Origin: Phoenix dactylifera
Taxonomy: Eukaryota; Streptophyta; Magnoliopsida; Arecales; Arecaceae
Assembly (NCBI RefSeq): GCF_009389715.1
Contig: NC_052392.1
Coordinates: 38,187,410-38,251,409, forward strand
DNA: 64,000 bases
Direction: 5' to 3'
Made by a program: the position numbers and the translations under genes. Below, in pieces: positions 50,000-58,952 of this stretch (position 1 is the first letter of the stretch; the number at the start of each line of letters is the position of its first letter). The notes under the pieces were generated by a model. It saw only the letters and a list, made by a program, of their open reading frames with translations, was not told the DNA's origin and did no database searches.

Positions 50000-51149
50000 T
50001 TCAATAGACTGCTTACCCACGACAATCTATCACATGGTTGTGAAGTGGAGTTAAAGTCGTGTCATTTAGTTGGTCATTGCTAAAGCTAAGCTGTTGCTTT
50101 ACTGCTGTTTATGGTTCAAACATTCGATAAGTTCCTATGAAGTTGCCCTTATTTAAAGTTCATATTATTCATCTTTGTTGATTAATTCACTTTTAGATAT
50201 GATGCCACAATTTCTTCAAACTAGAATGCCTATTTGATCTGAAGCTCTTAATTTTTAATAGCATGTTAAAGCATGTGCAGAACCCTGTTTTTCTGATCTT
50301 TCTATATTTTTTTAAACCAAAGAACACAGTATAGCATGCTAGTGATCTCAAAGGAGATTAAAAAGGAAAAGTTGGCTACACTAATTCTAAGACTAGTACC
50401 GACCAAATGGCAGCAAATGTTTGTTATTTCTTGATGTGGGACTGATTGAGTGAGTGGTGGTGGTGGTGGAAGCAATGGAACTGGCAATGGAGGTGATGGA
50501 TGTGCTGGTGTCCACGACCAAACAGACGGCATAAAGGGATGTTCATGGCACACTACAACAAGGCTAACAATCTCTTATGATATCGAATATTTGGCAATAC
50601 GTTTTCTTAGTTTAAACTTTTGCAGCTGTGCCAACCAGAAAGATCCCTATGGTTTTATAAGGTTTATATTGCACTGTATCTTAGACGATACATTAGATGC
50701 TACTTAGCAATTGTATGAAAGGCCATATTCACTGCAAAACTAAAACATTCATAGAGAGGTCTGCAGGTACATGCAGGGGTTCCAACAACTAAAAGGTATT
50801 AAAAGAAAGAGATGAAAAAAATTTCATTTCTTTTCCGTTTTCTCCAGTGTGAAAGTATTAGCAGTCACAGTGCAGCTTTACGATACAGAAAAATCATAAT
50901 CAAGTACACCAAGAGATCATATTTGAGGAAAGGCTTTCAAAGACACAGAGAGTGCTTTCAACTAGAAGCTGCATTACAATCATGCAGTACCTTTAAAGTG
51001 AGTTTGGATCCTTCTAAATAGACTCTTGAGAAAATGCATCTGAAATAAGTAGTCCATTACTTGAAAGCTCCAAATGGAGATCAAAAAACATATCCTACAC
51101 TCTTTTTTTCTTTGTTCAAAAATAAAAACACATAAAATCTAAAATAGAT

Positions 51150-51199
<50 letters not shown>

Positions 51200-52303
51200 A
51201 TATCTGTTTTGAAGTATAGAAAAGCTGTGAATTGTGAATGGCGTAAAATATTCAAAATGAGCACATGCCAACGATGACTGTGAATATATAGGGCATGCAA
51301 GATCCATATATTAGGTTGTATGATGATGGTCATAATTTTGCTGAGATAAATTATGTCTAGGTAAAGTGAAGGAAAAAGATCAAACATAGTTTACAGACAT
51401 ATAATATTTGTGATGATAGATGTTCCCTTGGGCATTGGCTACAGCAGAACTATGGAACATTGTTTCCAAAGAAATTTTCCAGTGATTGCAGATGCAGGAG
51501 AAATATCTGCATGCTTACATGTTTATTTGGTTTTGTAACAATTGCTAAAGTTCGGATATCAGATGGTTCTTAATTCAGTCTTCATTGATAATTGTAATTA
51601 TAAACTAGGGTCTGACTTCTTTCTTTTCAATGAATGTATATATCCAATGAAATATTTGTTGATCCAATAGTAAAGAAAAATAATTCTTTAGCTAGTGGAA
51701 ATGCCTACTCATTCAGCATAAATGAAAACAGCCTTGCGTTACAAGCAACAAAACCAACAAACATATTTTCATCAAGCAACATAGAGCATATGCAATGTGG
51801 TTGCCAATTTACAGAATTACTCAATAAGAAAGCATGAGTTGTAGCAAATTAAAGTTATTCCAGGAGTACTTACCAAATTTAATGCATAAGATGAATACTT
51901 CTACTCTACTAAGAATGACATGGTGACAGCGACTGATCCAGAGATCTTTGAGGTAATCTAAGACTTTTAAACTTTAAGGGATGTAAATTTGTCATATATG
52001 GCTAAAGAAACATCACAAAGGACCTCATAAGCACCCCTACTTATTAACCAAGGCTACAAGGAGAAGGACGCTTAGAAAACCTACTCAAACTTGATGTTCC
52101 ACCTAAAGAACATGGATTTTACTCCATTAAGCAATCCATTTGAAGGACCAAACTAAGCGGCCCCATAGAAACATGATCATTATCTCTTGTGCAGCTCCAT
52201 GATTCCTAAGCCCCAGTTGAATCCCTTCCATCATCTCCTCTTTCAATTTCTAAAATTAAACATAAATAAATGTTGAAAAAAAATATTATTACAAAACTAT
52301 AGG
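50000..52303. other. AAP-B 3' flank and intergenic DNA
   Basis: No gene seen. It contains a (GA)n microsatellite at about 51151-51195. The plus-strand ORF at 50450-50707 begins in a GGTGGTGG repeat and is not gene-like. Confidence 0.5.
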
Positions 52304-52789
52304 GCTTGTTTGGTTTGCAGGAAAAGAACGGAAAAAAGTGTGGTCAACGGAAAAGTAAAGAGATGCGTCTTGTTTGGTTGGAATTTTCAAAAAAGAGAGA
52401 CGAAAAAGTTGTATTCCCGTGGGAATATGATTCCCACGTTTCATGGAAAGTCTTTCCCATAAGAAACATGAAAAAGTTACTTTTCCATGATCCGAGAATC
52501 AAAACATTTTTATATTTTTCCAAAAAGGCCCATCAGCATCAAATCAAGGATCCTTATTTGATCCAAAGTATTAAAGATCTAATTTTTATTATGGGTATAA
52601 TAGGAATTATACATAGCTTTTTCTGGAAAATGGATGGTCAACTAAACATAAGCACTCTGAAAATCTGTCACTTTTCTATGGTCAACCAAACATGCCAAAA
52701 GTACTTTTGCAGACATCCTCTTTCTAGGAATCTGCTTCCCAGAAATTATATTCCTATGAGGAAAAATGCTTTCCGCGAACCAAACGAGC
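52304..52789. mobile_element. fold-back MITE
   Basis: 486 bp. The left end GCTTGTTTGGTTTGCAGGAAAA pairs with the reverse complement of the right end, GCTCGTTTGGTTCGCGGAAAGC. A direct repeat CTATAGG flanks it (52297-52303 and 52790-52796). Internal inverted motifs include TGGTCAAC with GGTCAACC and repeated TTTTCC/GGAAAA blocks. A 7-8 bp duplication would suit an hAT-type origin. The ORF of 178 codons across it is element sequence. Confidence 0.65.
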
Positions 52790-53005
52790 CTATAGGGTTC
52801 CAAGTATGGAGAGCTATGAATTGGCGTAATTTGAAAACTTGAACACATCAGAGGAAGGAAAAAGAAAAGAAATTCTTTTGTTTCTGGACAAACACAACAA
52901 GAGTACAAGAGGGTTGTAGTTTACAATGGTATCAACTAGAAACAAATTTATTAGTTGAAATCATGGCCTCAATTGTGAAGAAGAAAAAACCCTTGCTTAG
53001 TTCGA

Positions 53006-53524
53006 GAGCCCATATCGGAAAGACTCGTTCCAGAGCCTGGGCATATGAGGCGGATGTCTCCAAATCCTGCAGACGCGTTTTGGGTGGAAAACAAAACCGG
53101 GGAGGGGTGAAGGACGCTTGCGTGAAGCCCCAGAACCAGACAATATCTGGCAAGGGAGCCTCGTGTTCCCCCCTCATGTGGCCCCCACGTGGGCACTAGG
53201 TGCCTCACGTGCCTCGCAGAGGCGGAAGCGTGACATTTGGTATCAGAGCCGAGGACGGCTCTTGTCCGATGGTGGGAAGGGTGTGAAGCCCAATAGTCCC
53301 ACATCGGAAAGACTTGTTCCAGAGCCTGGGCATATGAGGCGGGTGACTCCAAATCCTGCAGACGCATTTTGGAAGGAAAACAAAACCGGGGAGGGGTGAA
53401 GGACGCTTGCGTGAAGCTCCAGAATCGGATAATATCTGGCAGGGGAGCCCCGTGTTCCCCCCTCATGTGGCCCCCACGTGGGCACTAGGTGCCTCACGTG
53501 CCTCGCAGAGGCGGGGGCGTGACA
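53006..53524 (+). mobile_element. miniature LTR retrotransposon (SMART-like, family 2), copy B
   Basis: Same family as 33473-34073, in the opposite orientation. The 5' LTR at about 53006-53235 lacks about 13 bp near its start. The 46-bp internal region at 53236-53281 has TGGTATCAGAGC (53239-53250) and GGTGGGAAGGG next to the 3' LTR. The 3' LTR is 53282-53524 (243 bp, TGTGA...TGACA). The flanks TTCGA (53001-53005) and TTCGC (53525-53529) are probably a mutated target duplication. Each LTR has two CACGTG boxes. No coding capacity. Confidence 0.85.
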
Positions 53525-54429
53525 TTCGCTACAAATCATATCCTATTGTCGTATTGGAAACATTTGACTTAAACATATAACCCAGATTAAAAGAGTCAAA
53601 AATAAAAACTGGTGTCTATGTGAATATGGCCCACATCTGCATGGGATCCAATCATACCAGATCCAGCATAAAAGTACTATTAAAATTAGTTTAGTATTTA
53701 TTTATTAAAAGTTTTTAAAACACTTAAACAATTGAAAATCTCAATCAATATATTAAAGTTAAAAAAAAAACACCATAATGGTGGGTGCAGTATACTAATA
53801 ATACTGATCTGTCACTGAAAATGAAAACCTTTGAAACATGGTGAAATTGATGTAGGATTCTTTTGATCGCCAGCAAAAGTTTGAAGTAGAGGTGAGAGAC
53901 AATGAAAACTAATAATGACTATAAAATCTCCCTAAGGAAGGAGGTACGATGGGGGAAAAATAGAAAAAAAAAAGAGAGGAAATGTCCAAAGACAATTGTG
54001 TTTAAGCTTAGTATAATTCAATATATCTAATTGCATTGGCTTGGGCTCATAATGGTCTAAGATTTTTTTTTTCAATAATATTATGCGTCCGAAATTGGTT
54101 CCCGTCCAACATTTCACCTTCAAAGGAAACATCCACAGGGAAGTCAATTCAACCTCCCAGTGCCATTTATTTGTGTTTTACCCTTCCTTTTCATGTTGCA
54201 CAGGAAGGTTTGGTACTTGTTTGCCATAATTTGTCCTTCTCCAAAATCCAAACCCATACCCATGCATGCGAGACCTTCTTAGATGGCAAAAGACCTTGTG
54301 GAACCACACCCAAATCGCATCCAATCATGCAAGGCCACCCTGACCTAAATTTTGCTAAACCAAGCTAACTTGTGTCTGTTTGAGTCAAACTGCCAACACC
54401 CACTTAAATAACAATTAGAATTCGCACCA
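53525..54429. other. intergenic, no gene seen
   Basis: AT-rich DNA with A-runs at 53760 and 53970. No ORF or repeat is recognised. Confidence 0.45.
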
Positions 54430-54603
54430 TAGAGTGTGGTACATCCTGGGATGGCTGCTACCAAGAGATGGATGACCAGCAAACTACAAGCATCGTGTAT
54501 GACACAGCATATGCTCATAGACTATCTTGTATGATGGCTGCTGATCTCTTGATGGTGGCTATCTATGACTACACAGCACTGTACAACACCGTGCATGCAT
54601 TAC
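54430..54603. repeat. hairpin-forming MITE-like sequence
   Basis: GATGGCTGCTACCAAGAGATGG near 54452-54474 pairs imperfectly with CTGATCTCTTGATGGTGGCTATC near 54541-54563. The right flank GTACAACACCGTGC resembles the flank of the similar hairpin at 59751-59880. Imperfect; a low-grade call. Confidence 0.35.
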
Positions 54604-54657
54604 AAAGGACCGTAGAGGATATGTGCTCCTCTAATACGTCACTGTGCTGGATATGTT

Positions 54658-54798
54658 TGTGAGGATTCGTGCGGGCATGTGTTTAATCCCACATTAGTTA
54701 TTCGTCGTGAAGATCTTAAGTACTTATACAAAACTAATTAGAAGACTAAAAAAATATCTTTCGGCTGGCCATTTTGAATGATTCCTTGGGTTGTTACA
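54658..54798 (+). mobile_element. TRIM solo LTR (family 1)
   Basis: 141 bp from TGTGAGGATTCGTGCGG to GGGTTGTTACA, homologous to the LTRs at 56240 and 56542. It has a perfect 5-bp target duplication ATGTT (54653-54657 and 54799-54803). Confidence 0.9.
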
Positions 54799-54944
54799 AT
54801 GTTGAAATGCTCCACACCCTTTTCCATCCTCATAACAAAGCCATGCAGATGTATAACTACATCAGCAGTGCAATCGATAGGTCCAATATCTTGTTGTTGA
54901 CATCTCTCTCTTTCTGTCTCTTCCTTTTCTTTTCCAAAAAATGG

Positions 54945-55121
54945 TGTAACAATCCAGGATCTCATCTAAAATGGCTAGCTGGAAGGTATTATTAAAGTTT
55001 TTTGATCCTGTATAAGTACCTAAGATCTACCAAGTGAATAACCAATGTGGAACTAAACACACGCCCACACGGATGCTCATATACTTCTTCCGTTTAAGCT
55101 CTAACATCCTCGTCAGGCTAA
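54945..55121 (-). mobile_element. TRIM family 1 fragment: 3' LTR plus the end of the internal region
   Basis: Minus-strand LTR at 54945-55081, preceded on that strand by about 40 bp (55121-55082) matching the end of the internal region of the complete element (TAGCTTGACGAGGATGT-like and the purine tract). The remainder and the 5' LTR are missing, and no target duplication is visible. It lies in inverted orientation 146 bp from the solo LTR at 54658-54798. Confidence 0.75.
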
Positions 55122-56055
55122 AAAAATTGTCCACAATAACACAAAGAAAGGAAGATACCACTAAGTGTCACTCTCTAGATCCGAGAGCATGACATAGTCG
55201 TGCTACCGTAGAGAATTGCTCACAATAACATAATGCCCATGATAACACTTCATATAGCATGATAAAAAAAAAAATCTAATATCATTTGCTAAACAAAAAG
55301 AGGCAGGAGCATCTAAATTCAATATTTAAATTTTTTCGACTACATAACTAAATTTTATAGTCAGAACTACACTTATTACTAGCTTGCAACTATGCTTCAA
55401 GCTTTATTCTTTCATCATTCATTCGTTTATTATTCTCTGCTTCTATCAACCTTAATTATCTGAAACAAAAAAAAAATATAAAGAGACAAATGAGCTTTGC
55501 GCCTTAGTAAGTAAACATACACTACCTTATCGGATCAAACATAAATTTTTACATGATTCAATGCATCATTTAGAAAGTAAAATTATACTGTAAAATAAAA
55601 CTTTCATAAACATAATAACAAATTGTCGTAGCAAACCAATCATGTATGCACAAATCATATAATTTCATAAAGTTGAAGGTGCTTTTTAAAATATCCATAA
55701 TCGTCAAATATTTGCCATTTATCTATACTTTTAATCAAAACAATGCTCATAGATTTTCACGTTATGGTCACTATAACCTGTGACAGAGATATCTTCATAA
55801 TCGACAAGATTTTATAGTTCATATTCGTTACCAACTTTAACCCGTTAGCAGATCCATTTTTAGAGACGGTTACAGCTATATAAGAGCTCGTAAAATATTT
55901 CATATTTTTCATAAATCATACCTTTATAAATAGGTTGGAAATGCTAAATGGCATCGCAAAAGTTTTAAATATATAATCATGCCACAAAAATTATTTATAA
56001 TAAAATAATCATCATAAGGATGATATTTGGCCAAAAACATGGAACATCCCGCACA
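55122..56055. other. intergenic, no gene seen
   Basis: Very AT-rich sequence without gene-like ORFs or recognised repeats. Confidence 0.5.
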
Positions 56056-56232
56056 GACAAACGTTCCACATCCAAAAATCTGGTTAATTTCGGCAATTAC
56101 GACGCACAACCAAAATGGAAAGTCAGCACTTGCCATCCTGCATGTACAGACGTTCGGCACCTAAAAATCTGCCTAATTTCGGCAATTACGATTTGCAGCC
56201 AAGATGGAAAGCCCGCACCCAAAAATCTGGCT
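56056..56232. repeat. two-copy tandem repeat, about 90 bp unit
   Basis: The blocks CAGAC..CGTTC, AAAAATCTG, TAATTTCGGCAATTACGA and ATGGAAAG..GCAC occur twice in the same order (from 56056 and from 56148). A third partial AAAAATCTGG lies at 56221. The TRIM element is inserted directly after it. Confidence 0.6.
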
Positions 56233-56239
56233 GGGGTTT

Positions 56240-56678
56240 TGTGACGGCCCATGCGGGCGTATGTTTAGTCCCACATCGGTTATTCGCTGGATAGATCTTG
56301 GGTACTTTTACAGGATCAAGGAACCCAAATAATACCTTCCGGCTAACCATTTTGGATGAGGTACTGGATTGTTACAAATGGTATCAGAGCGGACCCGGCC
56401 CATAACCTATGTGGACTAGGGGACACTGCAGCATGGATCCAGTGGGGCTGACCACGAGCCAATCATGGTGTTTGTGATTAGATTTGAATAGATATGAACC
56501 CTTAGCTTGACGAGGATGTCAGGACTTGAACGAGGGGAGTATGTGAGGATCCGTGCGGGCGTGTGTTTAGTCATACATCGGTTATTCGCTGGGTAAATCT
56601 TGGATACTTATACAGGATCAAGGAACCTAAATAATGCCTTCCGTCTAGCCATTTTGGATGAGGTCCTGGATTGTTACA
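56240..56678 (+). mobile_element. complete TRIM (terminal-repeat retrotransposon in miniature), family 1
   Basis: 439 bp. 5' LTR 56240-56376 and 3' LTR 56542-56678 (137 bp each), starting TGTGA and ending GTTACA. Primer-binding site TGGTATCAGAGC at 56379-56390, complementary to the initiator Met-tRNA 3' end. The 165-bp internal region ends in a purine-rich GAACGAGGGGAGTA just before the 3' LTR. A perfect 5-bp target duplication GGTTT lies at 56235-56239 and 56679-56683. The LTRs differ at about ten or more positions, so the copy is not brand new. It encodes nothing and would have relied on another element's proteins. Confidence 0.95.
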
Positions 56679-56683
56679 GGTTT

Positions 56684-57208
56684 CTTCCTTTCTTTCTCTC
56701 TTTTTTTTTTTTTTGTCCACATATTACGGCGACCAACCAAGATACACATGGGGGAACATGTGATTGTCCACGGGACCATAGTTTGGTCCCTCCCGGTCAC
56801 AAGGCCAAAAGTTTTCAAAAGATAAAGATGATAAGAAAGAAGAGATTTCTTGTGCGAGATGTTAAAGATATATATATATTGCCGACCCATACTGCCTGCT
56901 TCCACATCCAATCCACATGTGCAACTGAAACTGTTAGCATCCCTCATCCAGAAAGACATCTCGTTCAATATGAAACACTGAGGCAACAACCACTTTGTTA
57001 AAGAGAAGCAGTTGCACCGGAAGGAATGGCTTTATTGTGGCGTCTGGTTTTGAAACTCTAGACCAAAGTTCTCACTTGAGACTTAGTAGGTCAGCTGAAT
57101 GAGTTTTCGTCTGGTCCTAAAAAAGAGGTCAATTAATTTGGAGATCCAATTGTGGCATCCCTCGCAGAATTGAGTGGAGATTGGAATGAATTCTCCTACT
57201 GCTGCATA
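56684..57208. other. intergenic, no gene seen
   Basis: Holds a CTTT/T-rich tract at 56685-56714. ORFs on both strands start inside the TRIM and are not gene-like. Confidence 0.45.
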
Positions 57209-57338
57209 TTCTAACAATTAAGACTTCATCTGAAATGGCTAGTAAGAAGATATTATTTGAGTTTCTTAATCTTGTATAAGTATCCAAAATATACTCAACC
57301 GATGTGGGAATAAACATTCGCCCGCATGATTTGTCACA
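57209..57338 (-). mobile_element. decayed TRIM LTR (family 1)
   Basis: The minus strand reads TGTGACAAATCATGCGGGCG...CCACATCGGTTGAG...CTTGTATAAG-like blocks in LTR order, ending TTGTTAG. It is more diverged than the other copies and no target duplication is visible. Confidence 0.65.
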
Positions 57339-58461
57339 CAGAGTTGGTGACGTAGCTATCTTCTGGTTCATGTGAATGTTGTGGTTTCAGAAGCCCTAAT
57401 GGCACTAATTGATGCACAATGAAATGATGTGTTCCACTACCATTAGGCTCCGGCTTACCAAAGAATCCAACCACAGAAGGTTGTCGGAAACTTTGGGCGC
57501 ACAAAGTAATTCCAGCAAAGTTATTAAAGCAGTCCCTTCGATACGTTTCATAAAGAACAGAGAACTTTTCAGAGGGCTCATTTTCGCTAGCAAACAAGCT
57601 TGGAATAAAGAAGTTGGTGGACTAAACTGTAGCAGAAGGTGAGTCCTACGTAGATTGCACCATGAGGTAAAGGGTGACAAGAGGGGTGATTTTTTGAACC
57701 TGTACTCATTGCCAGCCATGCGAAAACAGCTAAGTTTATCCATACATGATATTTGCTGCCTCGCTAGACTAGCACTTGATATTGATGCTTCCATCACTCT
57801 TCCAAGTCTTTAGATTAGGCTCTTTTCCATCTAGCATTGGCTCCTTTATATATACCTCTATATATTATTTGCAATGAGGACATTATTTTGTGTGTTCTTT
57901 GGCAAGCTATTAGAAATATTTCAGGTGCTTTTCCAAGGTATTATCATGGATGTTGTCATGGTGCCACTTTAGGTAGGATGTGGGATTTGAGCATGATCAG
58001 GATGCGCATTAAGTTCCCTTTGATAAAGGGTCCACTAGCAAAAGGTGGGAGTCATAGATCAGTCTGTGCACAAGTTTCTTTGTCTCCGAGACAACTTTGT
58101 GCATGCGTTGCACGCAAACACAACATATTTACTTCAAATTGCTATCCTAGTAGTGGGTGCCTAGCTCCTTAAGGGACTGGAGATCCGGTCCCAAATTTGG
58201 CAGGGCATTGAATTGAGCTTTGTTTTGTTTTTTCAGTTCTCATATTATAACAGGTTTAGGTTCTCATAGCTTTTATTTTAAATTTCTTTTGAGTGTACGT
58301 CATTGCCACAAAAGCAAGTAAAGTGAGAAAAGTTCAGCATACGAACGGAAATGCACAACCACCCTCTTTCTTTTCTTTTCATTTGATTTTTTTCTTCTCA
58401 TTGTTTATGACAAGGATGAGCACTTATATCCAATCCTGTGAGAGAAATCAATGGCACACTA
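57339..58461. other. upstream region of AAP-C, no gene seen
   Basis: Contains minus-strand ORFs (57405-57797) and a plus-strand ORF (57837-58172) with no recognisable domain. These could be decayed retroelement or gene fragments. The last 100 bp form the AAP-C promoter. Confidence 0.4.
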
Positions 58462-58469
58462 TATATAAA
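58462..58469 (+). promoter_or_regulatory. TATA box of AAP-C
   Basis: TATATAAA 102 bp upstream of the AAP-C start codon. The expected transcription start (about 58492-58500) coincides with the left edge of the inverted-repeat arm at 58496. Confidence 0.6.
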
Positions 58470-58495
58470 CATCCTAAGACCATTCCTCTATTGCA

Positions 58496-58952
58496 GCTCC
58501 TCTATCACTGTCTCACATGTGAACCGTGGAGGCCGTCAGGATTAAGGACAGTGCGAGGAGAGAATTATATATGGATCAGAAAAGAACCATAGAAGACATT
58601 GACGGGGGTGATCACGCAAGACAAGGTAAGTGCCCATAATACTACTTTTATTAACTCATCCACCTATGTTTGATCTGCTGAGTTCACTTCAGAAACATGA
58701 TGTAACTTGTTAATTTTTTATGCTAAAGGTGATGAGCATGGTCATGGCTTTTCTTTTCTACTTGTATTATGTTACTCGAGACAGATTATCTTTTCTTTTC
58801 TACTTGTATTATGGGCACTTACCTTGTCTCGTATGATCACCCCCCTCAATGTCTTCTATGGTTCTTTTCTGATCCATATATAATTCTCTCCTCGCACTGT
58901 CCTTAATCCTGACGGCCTCCACGGTTCACATGCGAGACAGTGATAGAGGAGC
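58496..58952. repeat. inverted duplication of AAP-C 5' UTR, exon 1 and splice donor
   Basis: Arm 1 at 58496-58642 and arm 2 at 58806-58952, 147 bp each, match as reverse complements with five mismatches (about 97%) and no gaps, around a 163-nt spacer. Arm 1 comprises the 5' UTR, all 55 nt of exon 1 and 17 nt of intron 1. Arm 2 is therefore an antisense copy inside intron 1. The spacer ends with a direct repeat of TTTTCTTTTCTACTTGTATT (about 58748-58767 and 58790-58809), the second overlapping arm 2. Confidence 0.93.

Noticed and set aside
52306-52842. 178-codon plus-strand ORF
   Set aside because: It coincides with the fold-back MITE at 52304-52789 and has no protein motif.
56541-57001. Coding gene across 56600-57001
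   Set aside because: It starts inside the TRIM LTR and crosses a T-rich tract; not protein-like.
57405-58172. ORFs upstream of AAP-C as genes
   Set aside because: No recognisable domain, no splice structure linking them, different strands.
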